This document shows positions 31,236-43,471 of a stretch of DNA of 60,000 bases, in pieces. Each line of letters opens with the position of its first letter. Position 1 is the first letter of the stretch. The stretch comes from Symsagittifera roscoffensis. Its lineage: Eukaryota; Xenacoelomorpha; Acoela; Convolutidae. The stretch is from contig NC_087062.1 of NCBI RefSeq assembly GCF_963678635.1, positions 30,840,833-30,900,832 on the forward strand, given 5' to 3'. Made by a program: the position numbers and the translations under genes. The notes below the pieces were generated by a model. That model worked only from the letters and a program-made list of their open reading frames with translations. It ran no database searches and was not told the origin of the DNA.

Positions 31236-31693
31236 GCGGTCGCCATAACCCATTGACAAGAATTCTGATAAGTTTTTGCAACATCCCAATAGATGAGCGG
31301 GTCATGTGTTTGTTGTTTTACCCGTTAATTACGTAGTTGTCTTTGGGTCCGTTAGTTCAGTTGTGGCACTCGTCATAACACATTAACATGAGATTCCTTG
31401 ATTTGATGCAGCATCCCACTAAAAGAGCGGGTAATTTGCTGTGCTACCCTTCAGTTAATAAGTTAATTTTTAAGTGCGTTAGTTTGGTTGTGGCACTAGC
31501 CATAACCCATTAGGTAAGACCCAATAAGTTATTTCTGCATCCCAATAGAGGAGCGAGTCATGTGTTGTTTTACATTTCAATTAAAAAGTTGTTTTTTGGG
31601 TCCATTTGTTTGGTTGTGACACTAGCCATAACTCATTAACGTGAGACCCAATAACTTACTGGAGCAGCCTAATGGAGTAGTTGATCATGTGGT
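31236..31693. repeat. Minisatellite, about 4 x 128 bp
   Basis: CCATAACCCATTAAC..GAGACCCAATAA and GCATCCCAATAGA.GAGCGGGTCATGTG recur at steps of about 127-130 bp (near 31,242, 31,372, 31,500, 31,626). Units are diverged by small indels. Confidence 0.85.
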
Positions 31694-31770
31694 TTTACCG
31701 TCTGACATAAATGGACGTTCCAGACTGAACATGTGAAAGCAGAAATATGGATGGTTTTTTACCACTGAAT

Positions 31771-31815
31771 GAACTAGTTCTGATTGAACTAGTTCTGATT
31801 GAGCTAGGTCCGATT
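31771..31815. repeat. 3 x 15-bp tandem repeat
   Basis: GAACTAGTTCTGATT twice, then GAGCTAGGTCCGATT. It sits between two larger satellites. Confidence 0.9.
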
Positions 31816-31825
31816 GAGTTGTCTT

Positions 31826-32290
31826 GCAAAATCTTAACAGATACCCCGTTTAAATTTAATGAAGCATGCAAGAGTCTTGTCTTGTGAGTTCTTACAAGAT
31901 TCTTGCAAGATTGATTAGTTTTGACTGGGATTTCTTTCAAGATCTTGCAGGAACCTTGCAAAAATCTTACAAGATACCCTATTTAAACTAATCAATCATG
32001 TAAGAAGCTTGTAAGATTGAAAGATTCTTGCAAGCTTCGATTAGTTTTGACCTAGGTATTTTGTAAGATCTTGCAAGAATCTTGCAAGAATCTTGCAAGA
32101 GAATGCAGTTTTCTGTCAGAATCTTGCAAGAATCTTACAAGATACCCTATTTAAAACTAATCAATCATACAAGAAGCAGGTAAGATCTTACAAGGTTCCT
32201 GTAAGATTGATTAGTTTCCACCTAGGTATTTTGTAAGATCTTGTAAGAATCTTGCAAGAATCTTGCAAAGAATGCAGTTTTCGTGCAAAA
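31826..32290. repeat. CTTGCAAG-rich satellite, about 3 units of 150-166 bp
   Basis: TTACAAGATACCCTATTTAAA recurs 166 bp apart (near 31,968 and 32,134), with an older unit before it. Each unit holds short runs of an 11-mer (AATCTTGCAAG) built on the palindrome CTTGCAAG, so units can fold on themselves. Confidence 0.85.
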
Positions 32291-32619
32291 ATTTTTTTAA
32301 TTCATGTTTGGCTGTTTTATTGTGCAAAATTTTGACAATATCACTTAGCACGACGAAAAAATGGCAGCCGGGGCAATCAAAAAAAATTGTATTACTACTT
32401 TTGGATAATTAAAGCTTTCCTCCGTTAAATTCGTTCACTGATTTATCAATATTTGAAGTATTTTTTTTCGATCACGTTAACGACCATGAGATGATTTCAC
32501 TTATAAATCATTTCCTAATTGCTATAAAAATTTTGTAAAAGAGTGGGTCGGTGGAAAATGGCGAAAAGAAGAGGGAATTTATTGGTCTGAATATCTCGTT
32601 ACAGCGCACGAAGTAATTA

Positions 32620-32905
32620 TGCCACGTAGTAATTTGGAAACATTTAAGAGGGTTTCAGAGCTGCCTTAGAGTGTCACTTATGCTACTTGTCAATAGAAAA
32701 GTGGTAAATAACGCGCGTTTAGTATCCCAAATTAGTCAAACTGGAAATTTTGAAGCCTCAATTACTTTGTAAAAAATAGTTACAGGTAAAAAAAATTCTG
32801 AGCTTAGAGCATCAATATATTTCAGACAGGGTGAAAAATTCCATCAAAATTGGCTATTTAAATGCCGGATTACGTCTGGAGAAAAAAACACCCAGTTAAA
32901 AATAT
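32620..32905. mobile_element. Diverged partial copy of family P
   Basis: AATTTGGAAACATTTAAGAG, TAACGCGCGTT, CCCAAATTAGTCAAA, TCCATCAAAATTGGCTA and TCTGGAGAAAAAAACACCC match, in order, the right arm of the 28.6-30.2 kb inverted repeat. Confidence 0.6.
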
Positions 32906-33132
32906 TTTTTGTAACTTGTTTCAAAGTCTCTGTATGTTCCCAAAGCCAAATTGATGAAGTTTCTTGGAAAAAATTTATCGTTGGTTTTTTGAAAATCTTC
33001 TGCACCTAAGATAGGTAAAATTTAAAAAGATGTTATTGGCGATCCTTAAAAAAGACAGGCTGACTTGAATTTGAAAAATGTCTGACCTCCGAACTTAATT
33101 CTACCCCATTTTTAGAAAATCACTCATTGCAT

Positions 33133-33532
33133 GGGCGGATTTGGGGGGGGGGGGGGGGGTTTCCTTCAGGGATTCGACCCCTTGCCGACCCAAAGGGTAA
33201 CCCCTTTGTACTATTTTTGAGATATCAATTTTCGGTGACGGACTCTAAAAACTTTCTAAGGGCTCCTTCGTTGACAATATATACTAAATTTGAGGGGGAG
33301 CGCGCGCCGAAAAAACGCGAATTTTTAGCCCAAATTTTTCAAAAAATGTGTATATAAAAGCTTTTTTGGCCTGTTTTTTTTTTAAATGTTGCCTGCGGCG
33401 CAGGAAAATTTGGCTAAAACGGTTTTTTTAGTGCTTTGGGAGAGTTCGGAAAACAATTTGGTTCACCATTCGAAAACTTTTTGAAAATCGAAAATCCACC
33501 CCCTCCCCCCGAGAAAATCCTAGATCCGCCCC
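33133..33532. mobile_element. Second GGGGCGGAT-ended non-autonomous element
   Basis: Starts GGGCGGATTTGG followed by a long G run and ends CCTAGATCCGCCCC. Internal blocks CTTGCCGACCCAAAGGGT and GAGGGGGAGCGCGCGCC match the copy at 26,541. Confidence 0.65.
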
Positions 33533-36140
33533 TGACTCAACTCATTGGTGCACTTTTTTGACCTAATTCAATCGCGTTTTTTAGAGAAAAAGTTAAGTAA
33601 GTTTCGAGCAAAAAAATGAGAAATTTCCTAATTTTTAAAATTCTTTCGAGGTCTTCGATTTATTTTTGGGCTTGTTTCGGTCATATTCATGCTCTGTTTT
33701 CAATCTTTTGAAAGCAAAAATGCATAGAAATCGGTATCAAGTAATTCAGATAGATCTAAAAACAAGTCAGTCAGTCGGTCAAAGAAAAAGAGAGACTGAA
33801 ATGCTCTTTTATATTGCCGATGATTGATGATTCTTTTTAAGTCGAGGTGTTTCATCTGATTATACGATTATGTCTTCTTATGCTAATCTGAGAGGGGTTA
33901 CTTGAGAAGCAGTGTTCATTTTATTTTCCATTTGGGAGAAAACTCTTCTTTGATGATCGCTTTTATTCTCTTTTTCCTTCTGAGAACTAAAATTATCTCA
34001 ATTTTCATTTGACCACAAATAACTCTAGAATTCCTTTTTAGTCCTATTTGTATTCAAAAAGCGTCAGTGCAATATTTGAACAGAGCAAATACTCCAATAT
34101 TTGCTTTTTTTTCATTTCCAATTTAGTTTAAGTTTCATCTTTTAAATAGGCTGATTTGGATGGTGAAGGGAAGGCATGCAGATCAAACACAGTCATTTGC
34201 GGTGGTTCGCAGCTTGAGAAGAGTGATCATTTAAAAACACAATAGAATCCTATCAAATAGCTTCCTAGTAATTACCATCACTTTTCTGTATGGTTACAAT
34301 CACTATTACAGACCATAGGACGTTAATTCAAATGGTTCCACTCATTTGATTCTGATCAATAGAAGCAGGAAATTGGCAGGAAAAGGGCGGGATCACAAAC
34401 AAAAGGTATAGTGTCCCTTTCCTACCAAATCCCAATATGCCACCCACAAGTCACCCTCCCCAACTCGCTTTTGTCTTCAGGAAAAAGGAGAGAACATCTA
34501 AATTTGGCACTGGGAACATAAACGAAGATTAGATCTCTCTGACCTTTAATAGGCATAAAAATGTGGAAGTGTTCAGAAATCAGTAATTAATGGAGCAAAA
34601 AAGAGTTTCTATTTGCTTAAAATTTGATCGATCCCTATCATCATTTCAGTAAGCTACCAGATTGTAGTTGCGAATTTCAGAACTCCATTTTCACATAGAC
34701 ACAATTTTATCAACGATATTCTTGGTTTATTTCCAGCCAGATTTGTGGGTTTTTAAGAGGGGGATAATCTAAAGTACAACCTTGTTAACGATTTTACCAG
34801 TCTATTTTCCAGACAAAAATTTCCCGTGTTATTTTAAAGGTATATTATAAATTCTTTCGTTACCTGTGTCAACATTAGTATAGTGCCATAATTATACGCA
34901 TGTGCATTATCCCTACTGACTTAATGTAACTAGGGGTATGGTACAATCAATTATTGGCGTCTGGATTAATAAGTTCTTACCTAGTGGGCTCTACAGATTA
35001 ACAGCGAGACTTCACATGTTCCTATACTGCATTCAGTTCCTCACGAAAGGATAAAAGAGGTCTCTAGACATACCACTAGTGTGGTTCTCCATTTATGTTA
35101 CAGAGCAGCACTACAGAACACAACACGACTTCTAACCAACCTAATTAGTCCCCGAAGGAGTTTTTTTATTACCACTATCCCAATTGATCTCCAGTCCAAC
35201 CAACCCCAAACCCCCAATTCCCCCCATCCGCCCCTCCCACCCCTCCACCACCATCTAGTAAGCCTGCAGTGCGTCCACAATTCAGTTCCATACTGCCATC
35301 AGCCACACGACGTTAGCTAAACTGCAAAAATTACTACTACTGCATTAGGTTCTGCAAATATTTATAAATTTATTTCACTTCTGTTTTTTTTACTATTGTT
35401 TTATTTAACAATTACAGGAACAGGACCGGATGAGATCTTTGCTTGATCATATTCAGGGGTGCTCGTTGTAGTGAAATTCTAATGGCGCCGATTTAGATCA
35501 GACAGCGTAGCTGAGTAGTACTTTTTGCTTGTTCTGTATTCTTTTGTCGATAATAGCCAATCACATTAGACCATCTTACCCAACCCTATTCTGCTCTATA
35601 TCTACAGTGCCCTGCCCTCGTATACCCACTTAGAGTGCAACTCATTCAGAGCTTTATTTTGTAGTTATTGGCAGCAGCAGAGTCGGGCCCACTTTAAATC
35701 GCTTATTTATTCCCATAATTACTAATGCATGCCCCGAAGGCTTCTCTAAGAGTTCAATTGGCATAACTAAGCCAGTAAGAATTCTCTTAGTTTATATCCA
35801 CTTTCACTCCGATAAAATGCAAAGCCAAGAATTTGCCCAGTTATTACCCAATCACCCCACCCCTGAATATCCCCAAAACCACACTTCCGGCTTCTCCTAA
35901 CTACCCAAATAGACTTGCTTTGCTGGAAGAAGAACCAGACGGGTGGGTTCAATTTAGCGCCTGATTGCCACGAAGGAACACCTCATTTAAATATTATTAC
36001 GATTCCATCCCATTCCGCTTATTTTTTCACTCCAGCCTCATTAAAAAACATCACACATCAGAAGCAACCAAATCAAATGAAGCACATTTTATACAATAAA
36101 TAATGAATTGACAGCAAAACTCATCCTACCATCATTTTCC
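33533..36140. other. Low-repeat upstream region of the membrane-protein gene
   Basis: Base composition is more balanced than its surroundings, poly-A/T runs are rarer, and no repeat family seen elsewhere in the window enters between about 34,100 and 36,100. That is what cis-regulatory DNA or undetected 5' exons would look like. Short frames here (for example a Pro-rich one at 35,081) have no supporting evidence. Confidence 0.4.
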
Positions 36141-36142
36141 AG
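36141..36142 (+). promoter_or_regulatory. Splice acceptor just before the ATG
   Basis: CATCATTTTCCAG ends 11 bases upstream of the ATG at 36,154. A pyrimidine-rich AG this close to the start implies either a 5'-UTR intron or a spliced-leader trans-splice site. Confidence 0.45.
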
Positions 36143-36153
36143 TAAGCGCAATC

Positions 36154-38084
36154 ATGATGTGGATTTTGAAGTATCACTTTTATTGTGCTTTTTTACAATT
36201 TTTCCTAATTTTACAGTTGTTTTACTCCAGTTTCTCAGAATCAACTGGATCTTTAGTCAGTAATTTAGCCAGCGAAACCGAACATGCAGATAAGTTCACG
36301 AATTTTGTGATCAAAATGTGTCATGAGCAGATCAAAAACCAGACGGCTGTCATTAAACTATGCCGTGTTCCAGAAGTACACACTCTGTTTTCAGATTCAA
36401 CGGAATCCTACTTGATTTCCGGGGGATCCCGAAATCTTTTTTCAGTTGAGAATGAGCCACTTTTCAAGCCTAGCTCAGAAACAGTTCGAAGTTTATCCGA
36501 TGTCAAATGTTTGTGCAAAATTCCAGGCCACTGTTTTCTGGACAGACCGTATAAACCACAATTCATATCAATACTTTTTGAGAACTTACCGATACATTCT
36601 TTAGACAACAACACATCAAAACCGAGATCTAAAATTGAACCTCTGTACAAAGTATCTGCAAAAATGAGCAATGATGTAAGCAGATGCAATGATTCCGTGA
36701 TTTGGACTTCTGTTAGAAATCAGTCGAAAGTCTGCACGTTTTATGGGTCGCTAGTCATGCAACCTTTAAGAGGCAACGAAGGCCAGTTCCACTGTCAAAA
36801 CATATCACAGCAATTCACCCTTCAGTCAAACTCGACAACATTCGAACAAAGTGCCTCCATAATTGCCCTTCAGAAAATAACGAAAGTAAGCAGAGGGTTG
36901 AGGGCTAGGGTCTTATACTCCAAGTGGAATGGAGCCAACTTCCCAAACCCTAAAACAAACCAGTCTCTCTGTGGACGAGCCAACTCCTCCTTACTGTGTG
37001 ATCCAGACAATTTATTAAATGCAACTGAAGGGGCTAAGTTATCGTACGCATTGGAGTTGTTCTCCTTCAACTATATCTGTTTCTGTTCGGACGCCAGAAA
37101 CTGTAGTGTTTTTCCATCTGGTCCCAAAGTCTACATCGCAGTTGCAAACGAAACAGGTTAAATGATACACCAGTTGGTGCAGATACTAATACATCTTTGG
37201 ACGCAAAAAACTATAGCAGCAACAAAAATATAACGTCAGTTTTTCAGACAAACTTACTAGGAGAAATGTACGAGAGATTTACATTGTGAACTCTTTATGC
37301 AAAACAAATTCATTTTCTACCTTACTTTAGCGATAAATAAAATCAAATTAATAAATCAAACTTTACATAATCAACTTTTTATTAGAAAAATAATTTTAAA
37401 AAATGCCAAAAAGTTCGATTCAAAATTATTTTCCAGTACTGACTGGATTACTGTGGTCAGAACATTCTTTCCGGTTATCTTTTTGTTTTCACCTTATTGC
37501 AACTCACTTTTTAAAAAAAATTTAGTGGCCCCTATTCATTTTTTGTTTTTGATGGTCCAGTTCATAAATCTTGAAACAAAGTAGGGTGTCAAGTGTGGTA
37601 TCATAGTTTAAGTTTGAAACTTTACGAGCTTTTGCGATATTCCTGATATTAGTCCAAAATCCAAATGTACCAACAATCTGTATCATTTTTCTACAACACA
37701 GCATCAACTCACAAAACCAAACAGGACTCCATAAAATACACGGCCACCAAAATCAGACTACGATTGAAGTACCAACTGTGTGATGACGTCGTGCTTATTT
37801 TCTATTCAGTTAGTGACCAGTATTTATACGTCTCACTTGGCCGAGCGATTGAGGTCAAGCTAACCCAGAAGTTCACCCAGCAGCTGTTACAGTGGGTTCC
37901 AGGTTATGTTATCCAGGGCAGAGTGTTTGAGTCTCTCAATGCGACTGTTAGGGCCCTGGAAGCGGCGTTTGAGAGATACATGGAAGACAGAGAGCGGTAC
38001 TTGTTGTTCATTCAGATTCTGCTGGTCAGTCTCGTCATAATGACTCCCTTCGCCTGTTTGATGGGCTTATCTTTTACTAAATAA
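36154..38084 (+). CDS. Two-exon gene: predicted secretory-pathway type I membrane glycoprotein, family unknown
   Basis: Exon 1 (36,154-37,156) encodes 334 residues. Exon 2 (37,702-38,084) adds 127, for about 461 in all. The joining codon is split in phase 1 (G from exon 1, CA from exon 2) and the frame continues without a stop. The N-terminus has a hydrophobic signal peptide (about residues 4-26). The ectodomain has about 13 Cys in pairs such as CLC and CFC, and roughly a dozen N-x-S/T sites. The C-terminal exon ends with an amphipathic Glu/Arg-rich stretch, a single hydrophobic segment (about residues 434-456) and a tail of a few residues. The protein thus probably sits at the cell surface, heavily glycosylated and disulfide-bonded. 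I recognise no domain and do not assign a function. Coding-like codon use over 1 kb and the clean splice fit make it the only convincing host gene in the window. Confidence 0.75.
37157..37701 (+). other. Predicted intron (545 bp)
   Basis: Donor CAG|GTTAAA at 37,157 and acceptor TTTTTCTACAACACAG ending at 37,701. The in-frame TAA that would otherwise end exon 1 lies two bases into the intron. A family Q-like fragment (GTCAGAACATTC...CCGGTTATC) lies inside near 37,450. Confidence 0.7.
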
Positions 38085-38265
38085 TTAATTTAATGTTTAC
38101 TTCCTTGTTTTTATTCTACTATTAATTGAGAAAATGAACACGTAGACATTGCAGCCCTGGTCGAGGTCGTAATTTTATGTTCAGACCGTTTTAGCATTTT
38201 TGCATTTTCAGACTATGGGGAACGAAATCTTGACTTTTCGGTCTGTATGCGCCAAAAACTGTTAT

Positions 38266-39570
38266 ACATATTGAGTAGAGATAATATGAGATTGTATAGA
38301 GATAATATGCAGATAATATACACAAACTCTTTTACAAAGTTTTCGGGAAATAGGCTTTCCCCTTGACTGCATACAGATTATATACAGATTGTATAAAAAT
38401 GTTATATAGATTACAAACACATACATTTTTTTGAAAGTAATTTTTTAACGCTTGAAAATTTTTGTGAGATTTTTTTTTTGCTGTTTGATAGTTACTAGTT
38501 ACTTGGATCCTTTTCTTATAAAAATTTTGGTACATGCAATCTACAAACTACAGCTTATATGCACTTCTTTTTATACAGATTTTTTACATACTATTTACAA
38601 GTTATATACAGATTATATACTTTCATTAAAATATTTTTCTCTACGCTAGTAAATTTTCGTGGATTTTTTTTGCGGTTTGACCCATGCTGAGTTTTTAAAT
38701 GAAATCTCATTTTTGGACGTTTAGTTATGTGGAAACCAACCGAAAGCTGCTAAATTCAGTATTTGAAAAGTAACTTGTTTTTTTTTAATCAAAAACTTCG
38801 AGATCACTTTCATTAGTTTTAGATAAAGTAAAAAAGATGACAATTAAAAAAAATTACGTCTGACTGTTTATTTTATTAAATTCATCAAAACTACATCTTC
38901 GAATTTATTAGAAACAATACAAAAAAGTGTTACTTTTTCAAGTCGTGTGTATTGAGGTTGTTACAAAATTCTTCGCATGATCTAAACGAAAACTCACGAA
39001 ATGACGCCAAGCAATAAATGTCTTTTAGCGGTAATAGAATTTAAAATGAAAACACCTCACTTTTCATATGAAAAAAATTGCAGACTAATGAATCATTTTC
39101 CTAATAAAATCTAGCAACATTGAAAAGAGCACTATACGCAATCGCATTGGCAAAACTAGCTTTGCAATGGGTTATCGCAAGTAAACTATACAATGGTGAA
39201 AAAGATGATTTTATAAACACCAAATAACGAACAAAGCTAGCTATCAATTTGATTGAAATCGATTGTATTTTTATACTTGAAATAATCAATTCAATTGTTA
39301 TCTAAAATCTTTTTTCGTATAAATTTTGGTACATACATTTTACAAACTATCGACAGCTTATATATACCTCATTTTCTTTTCAGATTTAAATTTTATAGAT
39401 ATTCTTCACAGATTGTAAAGAGATAAGGTACAAATTATATACAGACTACATACAAACCATAATATATTATCTACTGATGGTATACAGGTTATCTGCAGAT
39501 CATATACAAACTTTTGAACTGACATAATACATATTATATACAGATTTTTTTATCGATTTTTTCACCCTTT
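38266..39570. repeat. Degenerate TTATATACAGAT repeat field
   Basis: Many loose copies of (T)TATATACAGATT and ACAGATTGTA clustered at 38,270-38,420, 38,570-38,620 and 39,400-39,545, separated by unrelated DNA. No regular period. It starts just 3' of the membrane-protein gene. Confidence 0.55.
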
Positions 39571-42500
39571 ACCCATATCCAATAAAATGAGTAAAACGCA
39601 ATTATAATTATAACAAATGCTTTTCAATTAAAAACAGACCTGTTGGAAAAATTTCTGCTGGAATCATTAACAAACGAATATTTTGTTGCAAAACTATTTG
39701 TTATTTTTTAAATTGGTTTGTCAAATCTTTTAATTTGTTTTTCAATTCTTTTTTGGGAAAACACGCTGATTAGGTTGGTCTTAGAAATGGCTTTTAAAGA
39801 AAACTCGTCCTAACTTATTTTTACTTCCGCAGGAGCCCTTAGATTACAAAATCGTTGAAAGATTTAATGAAACTTTATTTTTTTTTGGTAAACAACTCTC
39901 CTCAAGGGGCTGTAGTTCACTCAAACACTCAGAGATTTTTCGTGTCTACAATTTTTTGGTGGCTTTTGTGATCGAAAACCACCAATAATTTAAGTTTTTG
40001 TAGGCTTAAAGTTTTGTATTTGGCATCTTAAAAAAGTGCGTAAGCGAGAAAAAATCAATTTTCTAGACAATAGAGTCTATTTACAAACAACATAATTGAT
40101 TTAACACAGATTCTGGGGATTTCATACATGTTATATTGAGATTATCTATCGCAAAACTTGCATTTTTAAAACCATGTAATCCATTGTTTTTTACTGTATA
40201 AAATCTCTATATCATCCATTTAGGTATCTTTTTGAGTTATACAATCAACCATACAATCACTTTTTTAGAAAAAAATCGGCATAAAATCTGATTATAATCG
40301 ATTGCAATCTATAGTATTGCCAAAGCGGGCATAGTTATCATCGGCAGCTTCCTGTGATTAAATTGAAATGCATCAACCTTATAGGCATATTATAACTTCT
40401 AAGATCTTACAAAAGCATAGATATTTGGTGTAATGCAAAATTAGATCAATTACCGAAAGAAAAAAAAACGTTTTTTCGGTCGCGAGAGTCTGAATTTGAC
40501 AATTTATGTTCACAAAATTTGGCATGTTTTTTCAGCCACAACTTTTAGTCAACTTCGATAGCTAAATTTTTTCGATAACTGTGTAGCTTTCAGTAAAACG
40601 TATGATAAACACTTAAAAAAATTTTAGTTTCAGGCGGATTAGTCGCTACTTGAGACGCTGAATCTATCGCAGTTCAAACAAGTATTTAAAGACATAGGTT
40701 CAAGTACTGTCATCGTTTGACTAACTTAATTATTTGTACAATCAGTTTGCACAATTTTGTTGCGCTATCATGAGAACCTCGCCGAAGTGTCGGTGACTAC
40801 AAATAATTTTTGGTGCGAGTGTTGAGGTCAATTGATTAAAGTGCTGAAACTTGAAAACCTGTTTGCTATCACCACTTGACTAAATTGATCACCAGTTTAT
40901 GCAAATCATTGACTTTAGAAAGTTGTACATAAAGAAAAAACGTGTTTGTTAGTGCGTAAATTGACCACAGGCCAATTTCATGGCAATTGGATTACGCTGT
41001 CAAATTTTAGTAACACAGAAAATGAGATGACGGGCAGAAGGGTTGTGGGTTTAGAAGAAGAGCTAGAAAAACATATAATTTTTTTAAAACTGTCTGCACA
41101 ACTAGGGAGATAGCGGTGAGTAAAAATTAGTTCTATAAATTTTGTCAGTTCGTAACTTAATATAATTTCTAAAAAGAGGCAGATTGACTTAAAAAACCTT
41201 TTGCTCCGACTTCCAAATACAGTATAATTTTGCATTCGGTTTGTTTTTTTCTCACGCAAAAAACGGCACCACAAAAAAAATCATTCTTATCAATTGATAT
41301 TTCAAAATCATTAAATCTCAGTTGAAATTCAATCAGCGTAACAAAACTTTAAAAGTTTTGCTGGTTTGTCAAAATTTGGTCAAATTTGAGAGCCTTTCTA
41401 GAGCCATTGTTCATTTTTAGCGACTTTTAATGCGTTGAAGTAAATTGGTTAACGAGTTTTTGAGTGTAGTTATTTTTTATGATACGTTAATAAAGTCATC
41501 TTAGTTTTCTCAATTTTGGTCTTTGCCCGATCAAAAAGAAAACGACAATTCTTAATAAAAATATATAATTTTTCTTGTTTCATTTTATAAAAACTCTTAT
41601 TTAGGCGGTAAAAAATTAATTTTTGCAATTTATTTAGTGCTTTTTCAGTACTAAAAAAGCTTCTTCAGCTTTTTATAAAACACTTTTTCAGCACTTGATA
41701 CAGCGCCTCTCCAGTGTTTTCTACATAAATCTGAAAAAAACTTGCTGTTTTCTTCGTTGTTAATCTTCAACTGTGGTTGAACAAAGCCTTAACTAAGGTC
41801 CTCAACAACTTCACGTTCTTCTTCTGACGCCATTACGAAAAGGCTGAAATTGGCAAAAAAAATCGAAGACAAAACTGTTTTTATCTAAATATTTGTTTCA
41901 AACGTAATAGTGGTCGCAAAATTCCGTGCTGCTTGCAGAGCAACCAGCCATTCTTTTTTCTCTAAAAAGGTGGAACAGCACAACAGCACTTAAATATCCG
42001 TTTGATTGGTGAGATTTACGACAATTTAATGATTTCGAAGATAATTCATGTATATCATTGACAAGTATTTGGTGCAATTGACCTTCTTTGAAACATTTTG
42101 TTTTGTAAAAAAAAGATAATTATAAGCTTAGCTTTGTCTTTCAGAAAGCAGTATCTCGGACTTTCTTTCTTTTGTTATTTGGTAAAGTTATACGTTTCGC
42201 ACTTGTGAAATAGATCGGATGTTAAATCTTGTTATTGGAAACAAGGGGCAAGACAAGGGGCAAGACTTCTAAGGCCGTCTGTTTTACCTCAAAGACTTAA
42301 ATACTATAAGCCATAAGATTGATCAAATATTTCACCGATAAAACTAGAAGAGCCCAGCGTTGTTTTGAAAAGATTTTCGACTTCTGAGCGAAATTGTTTT
42401 CATAGTTTAAAGTACCTCCCAAATAGTTTCTAACAGAGCAAAGTGGGTTTCGAAGAGAAAATAAATTTCATTTAGGCGCGAAACTTTGTTGACCACGAGA

Positions 42501-43471
42501 CTTTTTGTCTTGTCAAGCAGGTTAACTAAATTTTGTTTCCTATCTGTCTAAAATTAAGACAACATTCCATTGAGAAAGGATTTGACACTGCGGAAAACCT
42601 GGTTTCCAGGAGTTGCTGTTAGTTGCAGTTCATGATTTATGAAGCAACACTAGAATTCAATACAATGGACTGTTTTTAATCACATGTTCCTCAGCTCATT
42701 ATAAAATCTTCCAAGAAAAAAGAAAAACATCCTGTGCAATAAAACAGAACGGTTCGGGTGCCGCTAATTCTCTGACAACGAATGCGGATAAAAAAATTCA
42801 GGCCAGCCATTTTGAATTTGGCGAGCTCTGCTGAAGCCGAAAACGACTATATGAAGCTAAATTTCTACCGATAGTTTTGACCAAAAAAATTGCTTCTCTA
42901 CAGTCCCCGGCACCCCATTAAAATCAGTATATTTTGGTGCCCAAGGCGCCCTTAGAACAGCTTTTGGGTTTTTCGACCAGAAATGGCTGTTGCGAAACAG
43001 TAGCAAAGAGGGGCAGTTTGAAACCGTAACCCCCACGCCCCCCATACCTATGCCCCCAGCACAAATGATCTAATTTCTAGAAAAAGCAATTGCAAAAAAA
43101 GTGTGTCAAACAGCAAACAAAATTGAATGATTTTGTGAACTGTTTGAAACCCCAAAAAAACACGGAAAAATGGTGAAAATGTTTTGCACCTAATCCAGAA
43201 AACGACGCAAAATAAATCTTTCAGAGGTTTCAGAGGTCAATGCTTTTTCACATTTTCTTCAATTCCTCATTTTCAACTCATGTTCATTTACAGTTTCAAC
43301 CGAAATGTTTGTTGCCCTTTTCTATGTTTGTTGATGGGATAAAAAACTAATTTCGAAAATCAATTTTTGTAGTGTTTGGTCCGGTTTATTTTCGAATTGC
43401 CTGCAAACTGGATTTTCAAGCGAGCTTCATCAAATAGGCAGGTTAATAAAAAGAGAACAACAAAGTAGAAT
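39571..43471. other. AT-rich intergenic DNA
   Basis: No gene supported. The longest frame (98 codons, minus, 40,978-41,274) is hydrophobic and simple, and has no motif. A family Q fragment (GGTCGCAAAATTCCGTGCTGCTTGCAGAGCAACC) lies at about 41,910-41,965. Confidence 0.5.

Noticed and set aside
31236-32290. CRISPR-like look of repeats with intervening sequence
   Set aside because: Units are contiguous, diverged and of satellite type, with no constant repeat and variable spacer, and the context is eukaryotic.
35081-35320. Plus-strand Pro/His-rich frame and its opposite
   Set aside because: Short, low-complexity, with no splice or homology support.
37665-37701. ATG at 37,665 as start of a separate second gene
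   Set aside because: The frame is better explained as exon 2 of the 36,154 gene, because acceptor AG at 37,701 restores the exon 1 frame exactly and the peptide before it is intronic pyrimidine tract.
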